DNA of 64,000 nt from an uncultured Cyclobacteriaceae bacterium (lineage in GTDB: Bacteria > Bacteroidota > Bacteroidia > Cytophagales > Cyclobacteriaceae), in contig CALSPM010000006.1 in assembly GCA_943788235.1 (NCBI GenBank), forward strand, positions 62,001 to 126,000, written 5' to 3'. Within the stretch, counting starts at the first letter, position 1, and each line of letters begins with the position of its first letter. Both the position numbers and the translations under genes were made by a program. Below are positions 44,855-54,718 of the stretch, in pieces. Under the pieces are notes generated by a model. It had not been told where the DNA came from, made no database searches, and saw nothing but the letters and a program-made list of their open reading frames with translations.

Positions 44855-47053
44855 GATCTTTTAGAAACTATATAGCCCTTTCATTACTTTTTTTTCAATT
44901 ATCTGCTTTTGGTCAAGGTAATATTCAAGAAGAAGTATTGCTTGTAACGAACAAAAATCAATTTTTGACTGGGGAGAATATATATTTTCAAGGGTTTGTT
45001 ACCAGTTCTAAAACAGGAAAGCTATCAGGTTTGAGTTCTCTACTTTATATTGAACTATTGGATGAGAATCAAAATCCTATATACCAAACCAAGCTGACCT
45101 TGGAGCAGGGATTGATAGTAGGAGATTTATTTATTTCTACTTTAATTAAGTCTGGAAATTATGATTTAATTGCGTATACCCGATGGATGAAAAATAGGAA
45201 AGACTTTTGTCGAGTTCCGATTAGCATTTATAACCCTTTTGAAATTTATACTCCGCCAATTATTACAAATTTGCAAATGAGATTTTATGCTGAGGGAGGG
45301 AAATTAGTTATGGGAGTGAGTAATAAAGTAGTTGTTCGTTATTCAGACCATCAGGAACAAGGAGTCTCGTTTAAAGGGAAATTAGTGGATGACCTAGGTG
45401 AGAAACAAGCCGATATCAATTCACTAGATGGGCTGGCTCAATTTTCTTTTACTCCTGAGAAGGGTAGAAGTTATCAAATGATTTATACTGAAGGGGCTGT
45501 CTTTAAATTTTTAGACCTCCCCGAGGCTTGTGAAAATTGCAGTACGATTACGATGCAAGAAATGCCGAACTCATATACTTTTAAACTCATAGATAACCAT
45601 GCCAAGAGTCAATTAGATATAACATTGTTCAGAATACGTGATCGCCACAATATATATATTGAAAAGAGTAATGAGCCCCGAGAGCCAAGTCAATATAAGA
45701 AAAGTCAGTTTACCAAACAAATTATTGAGGGCTGAGATCTTAGATAACCAAGGGGCGATAATGGCTGAAAGATTATTTTATAACGGGGGACTTTCTGACC
45801 TTTCTGAGCAACAGCTCGTATCTGTGCCTAGAGGCCATATTGAATTTTCTGTTTTAGATTCAAATTTGAGTGTCAGTACGATGATGGTGAATAAAAAATC
45901 AGAGCAACCAAGGTCATTACGACTCAATCAAATTAATAGTAAGCTAATATCTCCACCCCTTCAGGCCAAGTGGACAAAATATACCGATATTAATACATGG
46001 TTATTGTTTTCAAAGGTCGATTGGCCTAAAACTTCCTCATTAAAATCTTTTGATTACCTACCTGAATATAGAAATGACTTACTGCAGGGGTTTATTAAAG
46101 CGAATGGAGATCAGTCAGTTGAAAATCAAATTATTACATTCTCAGTGCCAGGGAAAGAAGAAAGCTTAAGTTTAGCTAAGTCAGACAGTGCAGGGGGATT
46201 CTTATTGAATATCGAATATATTGATGGGGACCGAGAGGCTTATATAAGCGTACTTAATGATGATGCTAATCTATTTGAGATCAAAATAGAGGATGAGTTT
46301 TATAAGGAATATCCGAAATTAAAGAGTTGGCCTTTGTCTTATGATTCGCTCTTGGTTAAGGAAATTGTGGCCAATAGCATACACTTACAAGTTGAAAATG
46401 CTTATCATCATTTAAAAAAAGACCGGGTATTAACTTCGAAAAAAAAAGAAAAGAAAGAAATTAATTTTCGGATCTTTAATGTTGATGATTATACACGATT
46501 CCCAACCGTCAGAGATTCTTTTATTGAATATATTCCCGAGATTGGAATCAGTAAATCCGATAATGATTATGATTTTGAAATTCGCTGGCCAGAATCATTA
46601 AAAGGCTACAGACCTACAGGGATCTATTTGGTACTCTTTGATGGGGTGGTGGCAAGTCCTCAAGAAGTATTGTCCTACTCCCCGTATAATATAAAAACGA
46701 TAAAAATTCTTGCAGAACGCTATTATATAGGTCCAGTCAAGCTTGATGGGTTGATTTTTTTTACGACCATGGATGAGGATTTATATGGATTTGAGCCTCA
46801 TGGATTGAATTATATTTACAAAGGGATGGAAAGTGAAAAACAATATTATACTCCTAATCATAATGATCCTCGAGAGATAAGGATACCCGATCGGAGAACC
46901 ATGCTTTTATTTGAGACAAAAAGTCATCCAGATTCGAATACTAAATACGAATTATTTACTTCAGATATACCTGGTGAATATGATGTAATGTTAATGGGCC
47001 TCTCAGCTTCCGGGGAATTGACTCAGGAGATCCGCACCTTAGTGGTAGAATAA
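44851..47053 (+). pseudogene. Secreted MG2-like domain protein of the TonB locus, one frameshift as sequenced
   Basis: The ATG at 44851 opens a signal peptide (MRSFRNYIALSLLFFQLSAFGQG). A macroglobulin-like region (LLVTNKNQFLTGENIYFQGFV, YDLIAYTRWMKN) covers about residues 25-120. The first frame stops at 45735 after QIIEG; the +1 frame carries RAEILDNQGAIMAERLFYNGG and continues to 47053. One skipped base at 45727 gives a protein of about 733 residues. The long C-terminal half has no domain I know. Position as last gene of the TonB/DUF4249 operon suggests an envelope role with them. Confidence 0.72.
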
Positions 47054-47067
47054 TGGGCAATTGCCCC

Positions 47068-47075
47068 TAAATTTG
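47068..47075 (+). promoter_or_regulatory. Candidate -7 promoter box of rlmN, next to its start codon
   Basis: TAAATTTG fits TAnnTTTG and ends four bases before the rlmN ATG at 47080. Use of this box would give a leaderless transcript. Confidence 0.4.
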
Positions 47076-47079
47076 CATT

Positions 47080-48111
47080 ATGAAGCAAGACGTTCGTAAG
47101 TTGACATTCGATAAATTGAAAGATTACATATCGGAAACAGGATTACCGGCGTTTCGTGCAAAACAAATTTGGGAATGGATATGGGTTAAGTCGGCACATA
47201 CTTTTGAGGAAATGTCCAATCTCTCCCTATTGATGCGCGCACAATTGGCCAAAGATTTTGATATTTTACCGATCTCAGTGCAGACCGATCAAAAATCGAA
47301 TGATGGAACTATAAAATTGGCTTTTTCACTTCATGATAAAGCTCTAGTGGAGGGAGTTTTGATTCCAGTAGATGATCGAATGACGGCCTGCGTTTCCTCT
47401 CAAGTAGGGTGTTCGTTGAGTTGTAAGTTTTGTGCCACGGGTTATATGGACCGTAAGCGAAATTTAGATCCAGCAGAGATTTATGATCAAGTGGTTGAAA
47501 TAGACAAGCAAGCCAAAAGGCATTTTGATACGCCTCTAAGTAATATTGTTTTTATGGGGATGGGAGAGCCTTTACTTAATTACAAGAACGTATTACGGAG
47601 CATTGAGCGGATTACTGCCACAGATGGACTAAATATGTCGCCTAAGCGAATCACGGTATCCACTGCAGGTATTTCCAAGATGATCATCAAGCTGGCTGAC
47701 GATCAAGTCAAATTCAACTTGGCCTTGTCTCTGCACGCTGCCAATGACGTAAAAAGGAATCAAATCATGCCTATCAATGAAACCAATACATTGAAGGTGT
47801 TGAAGGAATCATTGCTTTATTTTTATCAAAAAACAGGAAATCAAATTACTTTTGAATACATCGTTTTTGATAATTTTAACGACGGTCTCGAGGATGCAGA
47901 GGAGTTATGGCATTTTGTTAAATCAATACCTTCCAAAATCAACATTATTGAATACAATCCGATCGCTGAGGCCAAATATCAAAATACAACTGCTGACAAG
48001 TTGGAGCAATTTGCAGATTTTTTGAAATCCAAGAAGCTCATCGTCAATATACGAAGGAGTCGAGGTAAAGATATTGATGCTGCCTGCGGACAGCTGGCAA
48101 ATAAAAAGTAA
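47080..48111 (+). CDS. rlmN: 23S rRNA (adenine2503-C2)-methyltransferase RlmN
   Basis: 343 residues, a radical SAM enzyme that methylates A2503 of 23S rRNA and A37 of some tRNAs. The radical-SAM cluster is CSLSCKFC (about 114-121), FMGMGEPLLNY and the conserved cysteine in AACGQLANK near the end (methyl-transfer cysteine) and CVSSQVGC are present. Full length. Converges with the rhomboid gene with a two-base gap; a degenerate copy of this junction is at 39505-39700. Confidence 0.96.
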   Translation: MKQDVRKLTFDKLKDYISETGLPAFRAKQIWEWIWVKSAHTFEEMSNLSLLMRAQLAKDFDILPISVQTDQKSNDGTIKLAFSLHDKALVEGVLIPVDDRMTACVSSQVGCSLSCKFCATGYMDRKRNLDPAEIYDQVVEIDKQAKRHFDTPLSNIVFMGMGEPLLNYKNVLRSIERITATDGLNMSPKRITVSTAGISKMIIKLADDQVKFNLALSLHAANDVKRNQIMPINETNTLKVLKESLLYFYQKTGNQITFEYIVFDNFNDGLEDAEELWHFVKSIPSKINIIEYNPIAEAKYQNTTADKLEQFADFLKSKKLIVNIRRSRGKDIDAACGQLANKK

Positions 48112-48113
48112 GT

Positions 48114-49040
48114 TTATTTTTTACTGGCGTTAAAAAGTTTCTGTTTTTCCTCTTTGGTCAGACTCTCATATCCTTTTTGTGAAATCTTATCCAAAATGGC
48201 ATCTATTTCATCTTGTTCGGAAGTGTGAGTGGACAGGGGCGATGTATCGTGATTTGCTTCAGCAGCTGCTTTCGCTTTTTTTCTGGGCTTGCTTCTGTGG
48301 GTGACTTTAATTTTTGAGGATTGTCTGAAAAAGCTTTTGAAAAAATCAATAATTTGAAGAATCCAACCACCGAGATCCTGGCCTTTTTGTATTTGCTTGA
48401 TGTACACATAACCCATAGCAGCCCCTGCTAAATGTGCCCATTCGCCTCCTGCATTCGCACCTACGGTTTGTGAAAAAGAAAGAATGATATAAAAAAAGGC
48501 AATATATTTAATCTTTACGGGTCCAATCAAAAGTAAATGGAATGTATAATTAGGCAGTAAAGTGGCTGCCGCCGTAATGATGGCATACACCCCAGCTGAA
48601 GCGCCAAGCATTCTGGAAATTTGCTGACTTTCATAAAAGGGGAGAGTGTTGTAAATGATCAAATAAAGCAGTCCACCAGCAAGACCACCAAGCACATAAA
48701 GTGAAATTACTTTGTCACTGCCTAAATATTCTACGATAAGTTTCCCAAACCAATAGAGGACCAACATATTGAATAAAATATGGAATAAGTCAGCATGTAA
48801 AAAAAAGTAGGTAATGATAGACCACGGCTGAAATAAAAATGAATTGAGATCGGAGGGAAGCATCAATAACTCCTCTAGAGACCTATAGATTTCTGCTCCA
48901 CCACTCACTTTAAGAAAGATGCTCAAGGTCAGCATTACTAAGAAAACAATAACATTTATGATTATGATCTGCGCAATGGCATTGTTGGGCTTGTTCCAAG
49001 CATTTTTGAATTCATCAAGCAGATTTTCACTTGTATTCAT
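48114..49040 (-). CDS. Rhomboid family intramembrane serine protease
   Basis: 308 residues, about six transmembrane segments and a polar C-terminal tail. FLHADLFHILFNMLVLYWFG is the L1 region, MLGASAGVYAIITA the catalytic serine (about residue 148) and GEWAHLAGAAMGYVYI the catalytic histidine (about 205). Last gene of an operon after mutL and another rhomboid gene. Confidence 0.9.
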   Translation of the reverse strand: MNTSENLLDEFKNAWNKPNNAIAQIIIINVIVFLVMLTLSIFLKVSGGAEIYRSLEELLMLPSDLNSFLFQPWSIITYFFLHADLFHILFNMLVLYWFGKLIVEYLGSDKVISLYVLGGLAGGLLYLIIYNTLPFYESQQISRMLGASAGVYAIITAAATLLPNYTFHLLLIGPVKIKYIAFFYIILSFSQTVGANAGGEWAHLAGAAMGYVYIKQIQKGQDLGGWILQIIDFFKSFFRQSSKIKVTHRSKPRKKAKAAAEANHDTSPLSTHTSEQDEIDAILDKISQKGYESLTKEEKQKLFNASKK

Positions 49041-49042
49041 AA

Positions 49043-49843
49043 TTAGTAAGGTTTAATCGTTTTGTTATTGATCCAAATTCGAATAAGGATGAAGGCGATC
49101 AGCATGCCGCTTAAATGCGCCAGGTGCGCCACATTATCACCTTCTGAACGATTTAATTCGGAATAAAGTTCTATGGCTCCGTAAATAAAAACCAAATATT
49201 TGGCTCGAATGGGAATAGGTGGAAATAAAAGCATGAGCTGCAAGTTAGGAAATAGCATCGCAAAAGCCATCAATATGCCATAAACTGCCCCTGAGGCACC
49301 AACCATTGGAATATTCGTTTTGAGATCAAATATCTGTGAGACGGCACTCATCGTTTGTTTTATGTAATCTGGATCTTGTGGATTATCATAAAAGCCATCT
49401 GAGAGCTCGGCCAATCCTTGCAAATTGAATCGACGCGACTTGTGTTCAGAAATGAATAAGCTAAAGTCATCGGGATTTGGATTATCGAGATAGGTCTCCG
49501 TATCTGCTTTCAATTGATATTGCTCTATAAAATTAGCACCGCCAAAAAGCAAGCCTGCTCCAATACCACAGGCCAGATAGAAGATGAGGAATTTTTTTTC
49601 CCCGAAGGTTTGCTCTAATAACGGCCCAAAAACAAAAACGGCAAACATATTTCCCAATAGATGGCTGAAGTTGGCATGAATCCACATATAGGTGATGAAC
49701 TGATGTAGCGCGAATTGATCAGAAAAAACTACACGCAATCCCAACCAAGAGGATAATGGCAAATTCAATAAAGATTGCAAAACAAAGATCCCCACATTCG
49801 CAATTAAAATGTACTTGACCGTAGGGGTTAATCTTCCAAACAT
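49043..49843 (-). CDS. Rhomboid family intramembrane serine protease
   Basis: 266 residues. MWIHANFSHLLGNMFAVFVFG is the L1 region, MVGASGAVYGILMAF the catalytic serine and VAHLAHLSGMLIAFILI the histidine helix. A polar loop of about 60 residues (about 110-175) sits between the second and third helices. Two bases separate it from the next rhomboid gene and five from mutL. The pair mutL-rhomboid-rhomboid is a recurring Bacteroidetes arrangement. Confidence 0.9.
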   Translation of the reverse strand: MFGRLTPTVKYILIANVGIFVLQSLLNLPLSSWLGLRVVFSDQFALHQFITYMWIHANFSHLLGNMFAVFVFGPLLEQTFGEKKFLIFYLACGIGAGLLFGGANFIEQYQLKADTETYLDNPNPDDFSLFISEHKSRRFNLQGLAELSDGFYDNPQDPDYIKQTMSAVSQIFDLKTNIPMVGASGAVYGILMAFAMLFPNLQLMLLFPPIPIRAKYLVFIYGAIELYSELNRSEGDNVAHLAHLSGMLIAFILIRIWINNKTIKPY

Positions 49844-49848
49844 ATTTG

Positions 49849-51672
49849 TTAATTGAAAAGTGAAATCATTTTATCTATACTCAAAACTACAAAAGTTGCC
49901 TGACCATCCGGCGTATAATTGGGTTGTTTGCAGGCAAATAATAAGTCAAATATTTTTGAAATTTCTTCATCAGCCAATTTTTCGCTGATTTTTATGGCCG
50001 TACGTTTTGCCATAGAACGTGCTAAATTTTCGGTTTTATTGAGCGAAATTTCCGATTGATTCATCTTAAATTGTTCGATCAAATCTTCAAAAAGGTCTTT
50101 TTCAGACAGTTTACCAATTTCTGGAGGTGTGCCATTGATGACGATACAGTTTTTACCAAATGGTTCAAATTCAAAACCAAGCATTTGAATTTCATCCTTT
50201 AGCGATAGGACCAAATCAAAATCTGCAAGATTGAGAGAAAGTTGACTAGGAAATAAGCAGGACTGTGAAACACCTTGATTTTGACGATAATGTTCAAGAT
50301 ATCGTTCATAAAGAATCCTCTCATGTGCCGCTCTTTGATCAATAAGTACCATACCGCTCTTTACTTGACGCAAGAGGAAGCGGTTATGTATACACAGGGT
50401 TTGAGGATTGGGCGAACTATTTTGATGATCCGAATGAGGATCACTGTTTAGCAGCATCCGATCTTGCTGTTGAAGTTCATGTTTCGCTTGTTCCCTACTG
50501 ATCAGTTCTTCATTATGTGCATTCTCGTACAATAATTGCCAATTTTTTGATGAACTATTGAAGTTTGGGATATTTTTGAATTGGGTATATTTTTTATCTG
50601 ATTCAGATACCTGATCAGCCCCATTTGGTGGAGAAAATAAGGCAAAATTAACGTCTGTATCGAAGTCTATAGAGGGCGCTACATTTGAAGTGGCCAAAGC
50701 TTGGCGTACGGCGGCCACAATTACGCCATACAGTAAACGGTCATCGGTGAATTTGACCTCTGTTTTGGTAGGGTGAACATTTACATCGACGTCTTTGGGA
50801 TCAATTTCGATAAACAATATATAAAAGGGATGAGCCTCTGGTTTTAAAAGCCCCTCAAAAGCTTTTAAAACGGCATGATTGAGATAATGATTTTTGATGA
50901 AACGACGGTTTACAAAAAAGAATTGTTCCCCTCTGGTTTTTTTTGCAAATGTGGGCTTACCTACATAGCCTGAGATCCTAACTGTAGGCGTTTCTTCTTG
51001 GCAAGGGATGAGTTGCTGCTGATAATTATTTCCGAAAATTTGGACAATACGTTTGCTGAGTTTGCTGGGCTCTAAGTTGTAAACTTCCTCATTATTGTGG
51101 TGTAATGAGAATTTTATATCTGCATGAGCGATTGAAATCCTTTGAAATTCATCATGAATGTGTCGGAATTCTACTGGATTACTTTTTAAAAAGTTTCTAC
51201 GTGCAGGAAGGTTGAAGAAAAGATTTTTAATGGACAAGCTCGTGCCATTTTGCATGGCTATGGGTTCTTGTTTGCCGAGGTCACTGGCTTCAACCTTGAC
51301 CAACAGGCCTAACTCAAGATCATCTGTTTTTGTTTTTAATTCGACTTGTGCGACCGCTGCAATAGAGGCGAGTGCCTCGCCTCTAAAACCCATTGATTTT
51401 AGTCTAAATAAATCTTTGGCATCTTTTAATTTGGAAGTCGCATGTCTCATAAAGCACATGATGGCATCTTTTTCAGACATTCCCCTGCCGTCGTCCACCA
51501 CTTGAATAAGGGTTTTTCCAGCTTCCTGTATGTATACCTTAATTTCGTTAGCACCAGCATCTATACTGTTTTCGAGCAGTTCTTTTACGGCCGAGGCAGG
51601 CCTTTGAACGACTTCTCCAGCAGCAATTTGATTGGCAATATGATCAGGCAGTACATGGACGATGTCTGGCAT
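49849..51672 (-). CDS. mutL: DNA mismatch repair endonuclease MutL
   Basis: 607 residues. The GHKL ATPase N-terminus shows ELLENSIDAGANEI, VDDGRGM and GFRGEALASIAAV (motifs I-III), then NVHPTKTEVKF (about 295). The C-terminal dimerisation/endonuclease domain has DQRAAHERILYE, where the canonical motif is DQHAAxERIxYE (His replaced by Arg, as is common in the phylum), and CKQPNYTPDGQ. Nuclease activity is therefore likely but not proven. Overlaps the small upstream gene by TAATG. Confidence 0.95.
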   Translation of the reverse strand: MPDIVHVLPDHIANQIAAGEVVQRPASAVKELLENSIDAGANEIKVYIQEAGKTLIQVVDDGRGMSEKDAIMCFMRHATSKLKDAKDLFRLKSMGFRGEALASIAAVAQVELKTKTDDLELGLLVKVEASDLGKQEPIAMQNGTSLSIKNLFFNLPARRNFLKSNPVEFRHIHDEFQRISIAHADIKFSLHHNNEEVYNLEPSKLSKRIVQIFGNNYQQQLIPCQEETPTVRISGYVGKPTFAKKTRGEQFFFVNRRFIKNHYLNHAVLKAFEGLLKPEAHPFYILFIEIDPKDVDVNVHPTKTEVKFTDDRLLYGVIVAAVRQALATSNVAPSIDFDTDVNFALFSPPNGADQVSESDKKYTQFKNIPNFNSSSKNWQLLYENAHNEELISREQAKHELQQQDRMLLNSDPHSDHQNSSPNPQTLCIHNRFLLRQVKSGMVLIDQRAAHERILYERYLEHYRQNQGVSQSCLFPSQLSLNLADFDLVLSLKDEIQMLGFEFEPFGKNCIVINGTPPEIGKLSEKDLFEDLIEQFKMNQSEISLNKTENLARSMAKRTAIKISEKLADEEISKIFDLLFACKQPNYTPDGQATFVVLSIDKMISLFN

Positions 51673-52013
51673 TAGTGCTTAGTTGCTTTTTTTTTGAATT
51701 TCAAAAATAGGTAGATGGGAATAATAAGCCAAAGGAAGTGTAAAACAGGGTTTCCAAAATAAAGCCAACTCAAAAAAGCCAATCCCAAACCAGCGGCAAT
51801 GATGATTTGTAGTCCAGAAGTATTCGGCCCAGGACTGGACCGTCTATCGAAGGTGATCTTATGAGCCCTTACCCCAAAATTTTCTTCTCCAGACATCTCT
51901 CTTTTAATCATTTCGGTGCGCTCCAGTATTTCCTCTTTGATGGGATCATAGTATCTCGGAGTAATGGTAAACTTTTTATGACCAGGCAATTTAACGAAAG
52001 AGGGTAACTTCAT
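51672..52013 (-). CDS. Small conserved membrane protein
   Basis: 113 residues. A polar N-terminus (MKLPSFVKLPGHKKFTITPRYYDPIKEEI) precedes two transmembrane helices (about 65-82 and 86-105). Such genes before mutL in Bacteroidetes have been labelled riboflavin synthase beta subunit, a label with no visible support here. First gene of the operon with mutL and two rhomboids. Confidence 0.78.
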   Translation of the reverse strand: MKLPSFVKLPGHKKFTITPRYYDPIKEEILERTEMIKREMSGEENFGVRAHKITFDRRSSPGPNTSGLQIIIAAGLGLAFLSWLYFGNPVLHFLWLIIPIYLFLKFKKKATKH

Positions 52014-52420
52014 TTTGAGTTAACTATTTATGGTTGTTCTTTAACTGGGCCTCTACTTGGGTAGGAGACAAAAATGACATTACAAAGCCACTTTACTTTC
52101 GTAAGTAGGAAGATAAAATAATCCTCCAAGCACCTACCCATCAACCTTTTATTTCTATAAATTTATTGAAATGTTTGGAAGTTCGTTTTGAAAAACTTTA
52201 AGTTACTGCAAAATTGAAATATTTAGATGAAATAATGAGACAAAATATAGATTTTTGAAATTGTTTATGTTTAGATGCTATCTTGCTTCGTCGATTGACG
52301 TATCCATCCTTCAAACCCAAAAATAATTTAGGTAATTTTAGTTAATCTCTATCTCCTAAGTAGGGAAATGAGGACAAAACAAATAAAATCTTGAGCTTTA
52401 CTAAAGATAAATTTACAGAA
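52014..52420. other. Divergent intergenic stretch, no gene seen
   Basis: Separates the mutL operon (minus) from bshA (plus). AT-rich with stops in all frames. A TAnnTTTG-like box on the minus strand near 52316-52323 is far from the mutL-operon start, so promoter placement is uncertain. Confidence 0.4.
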
Positions 52421-53545
52421 ATGAAAATTGGAATTGTTTGCTACCCCACTTACGGCGGGAGTGGGGTGATGGCTACGGAGTTAGGAATGGGACTTGCCAA
52501 AAAAGGCCATCAGATTCATTTCATCACCTATGCACAGCCCACGAGATTGGATTTTTTGAGTGAAAATCTTTTCTATCATGAGGTATCTGTCAAAGATTAT
52601 CCTCTATTTGACTATCCCCCTTATGAGATCGCCTTGGCAGCAAGAATGGTGGATGTGGTTGAATATGAAAAATTAGACTTACTACATGTCCATTATGCCA
52701 TCCCTCATGCATCAGCGGCAATTTTAGCAAGGCAAATATTGGCGTCCAAAGGGGTTACTATTCCCATAGTAACCACCTTACATGGGACAGATATCACCTT
52801 GGTGGGTAAAGAGTCAACCTATGCTTCAGTGGTGACTTATGCCATTAATCAATCAGATGTGGTGACGGCAGTTTCAAATTCTCTTAAAAGCGATACTCAT
52901 GCTCTTTTTGATATTCAAAAAGAGATCAAGGTGATTCCTAATTTTGTGGATATTGATAAGTTTAAAAAGCAGCATAAAGATCATTTTAAAAAGGCGATAT
53001 GTCCCAATGGAGAAAAACTTATGGTACATGTTTCTAACTTTAGAAAAGTGAAGCGGGTGCAAGACGTGATCACTGTCTTTTGTAAGGTAAGTCAACAGAT
53101 ACCAGTGAAGTTGTTGTTGGTGGGTGACGGTCCCGAGAGATCTACAATGGAACAAATGACCCGTGAGACGTGTAGTATTCAGGACGTACGTTTTCTCGGT
53201 AAAATGTCCAACGTTGAAGAAATTTTATCTGTTTGCGATGTATTTATCATGACTTCTGAAAAAGAAAGTTTTGGTTTGGCTGCACTCGAAGCGATGGCCT
53301 GCCAAGTACCCTTGATCAGCACGAATGTTGGAGGACTGACCGAATTGAACGAAGATGGAGTTACCGGGTACACGTGCGATGTGGGGGATATTGAGGAGAT
53401 GGTGGAAAAAGCCCTACATGTGCTGCATGAGGAAAACCTACCAAAATTCAAAGCAGAGGCTTATAAAAAAGCATTATCATTTGAATTATCTCAGATCATG
53501 CCCAAGTACGAGGAAGCCTATGAAGCCGCTTGCATCACGAAATAA
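52421..53545 (+). CDS. bshA: N-acetyl-alpha-D-glucosaminyl L-malate synthase BshA
   Basis: 374 residues from the ATG at 52421; a TTG-started extension adds ten unconserved residues. Joins UDP-GlcNAc and L-malate in the first step of bacillithiol synthesis. GT4 features: MKIGIVCYPTYGGSGVMATELG, LDLLHVHYAIPHASAAILAR, TTLHGTDITLVGK, PNFVDIDKFK and SEKESFGLAALEAMACQVP with the E-x7-E motif. Other bacillithiol genes are not in the window. Confidence 0.93.
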   Translation: MKIGIVCYPTYGGSGVMATELGMGLAKKGHQIHFITYAQPTRLDFLSENLFYHEVSVKDYPLFDYPPYEIALAARMVDVVEYEKLDLLHVHYAIPHASAAILARQILASKGVTIPIVTTLHGTDITLVGKESTYASVVTYAINQSDVVTAVSNSLKSDTHALFDIQKEIKVIPNFVDIDKFKKQHKDHFKKAICPNGEKLMVHVSNFRKVKRVQDVITVFCKVSQQIPVKLLLVGDGPERSTMEQMTRETCSIQDVRFLGKMSNVEEILSVCDVFIMTSEKESFGLAALEAMACQVPLISTNVGGLTELNEDGVTGYTCDVGDIEEMVEKALHVLHEENLPKFKAEAYKKALSFELSQIMPKYEEAYEAACITK

Positions 53546-53615
53546 ATTTTAATCTTTCATGCAAAATGAAATTTTTTTAGATAAAAGGATGTTTTTTAAA
53601 TAAAAAAAGACAATC

Positions 53616-54713
53616 ATGGTTGGATACCGATTCACCGAATATATCCCCGAAAAAGTAGCTAAAAAAGGCTCATTTGAAAGCTTGCGGGATATTTTTTTGC
53701 AATTGATGGTCATTACTGGAGGTGATGTCTCAGAAACGATCCATTGGTTGACTAATTTGGACCAAGAACATAATTTAATGCCTGAAGATTATGGTATGGG
53801 AAATTTTGTGGAAGATTTAAAAGATCAAGGCTACATTAAAGAGGGTAATGAGGAGGGAACGTTTGAGGCTACCGCCAAATCAGAACAAAAAATTAGAAAA
53901 AATGCGCTAGAAGAAATTTTCGGGAAACTCAAAAAAGGATCTAAGGGAGATCATAAAACGCCTTATTTCGGTCAAGGAGATGAGACTACTACAGATTTTA
54001 GGGAATTCCAGTTTGGAGATTCGTTGGATCAAATTGCTTTGACCGAAAGTTTGAAAAACGCACAGATCAACAACGGTACCGAAGACTTCAGATTGACCGA
54101 AAGAGATCTAGAGATTCAAGATAAGGATTTCAAAGCACAGACGTCAACGGTCTTAATGATTGATATCAGTCATTCCATGATTTTATATGGAGAGGATCGG
54201 ATCACACCAGCAAAAAAGGTAGCTATGGCTCTGGCGGAGTTAATTACTCAAAAATACCCTAAAGATACCCTTGACATTATTGTATTTGGTAACGATGCGT
54301 GGCAAATTGAGATTAAAGATTTACCCTTTTTACAAGTAGGCCCCTATCATACCAATACCATTGCGGGACTGGAATTAGCTATAGATATTCTAAAACGCAA
54401 AAAAAATAAAAATAAGCAAATCTTCATGATTACGGATGGCAAACCAACCTGTATGAAGGTAGGCATCAAATACTATAAAAACAGCTTTGGCTTAGATCCC
54501 AAAATAATGAATAAAACCTTTAATTTAGCCGCGCAATGCAGAAGAAGCCACTTACCTATTACAACCTTTATGATTGCCTCAGACCCCTATTTGAAGCAGT
54601 TTGTACAAGAGTTTACCCAAATCAATAACGGTAATGCCTACTATAGCAGTCTGCAAGGCTTGGGCCATCTTATTTTTGAAGATTATAAAAATAACCGAAG
54701 AAAAAATTTCTAA
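53616..54713 (+). CDS. von Willebrand factor A domain protein
   Basis: 365 residues. A VWA domain spans about 170-340 with an intact MIDAS-like motif MIDISHSMI, the second site in THTNTIAG-type position (HTNTIAGLELAI) and ITDGKPTCM. The N-terminal half is charged and of unknown fold. Five bases upstream of the AAA ATPase gene, forming a MoxR-VWA-type pair, which usually acts as chaperone or metal-insertion machinery. The client is unknown. Confidence 0.85.
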   Translation: MVGYRFTEYIPEKVAKKGSFESLRDIFLQLMVITGGDVSETIHWLTNLDQEHNLMPEDYGMGNFVEDLKDQGYIKEGNEEGTFEATAKSEQKIRKNALEEIFGKLKKGSKGDHKTPYFGQGDETTTDFREFQFGDSLDQIALTESLKNAQINNGTEDFRLTERDLEIQDKDFKAQTSTVLMIDISHSMILYGEDRITPAKKVAMALAELITQKYPKDTLDIIVFGNDAWQIEIKDLPFLQVGPYHTNTIAGLELAIDILKRKKNKNKQIFMITDGKPTCMKVGIKYYKNSFGLDPKIMNKTFNLAAQCRRSHLPITTFMIASDPYLKQFVQEFTQINNGNAYYSSLQGLGHLIFEDYKNNRRKNF

Positions 54714-54718
54714 TTCAT

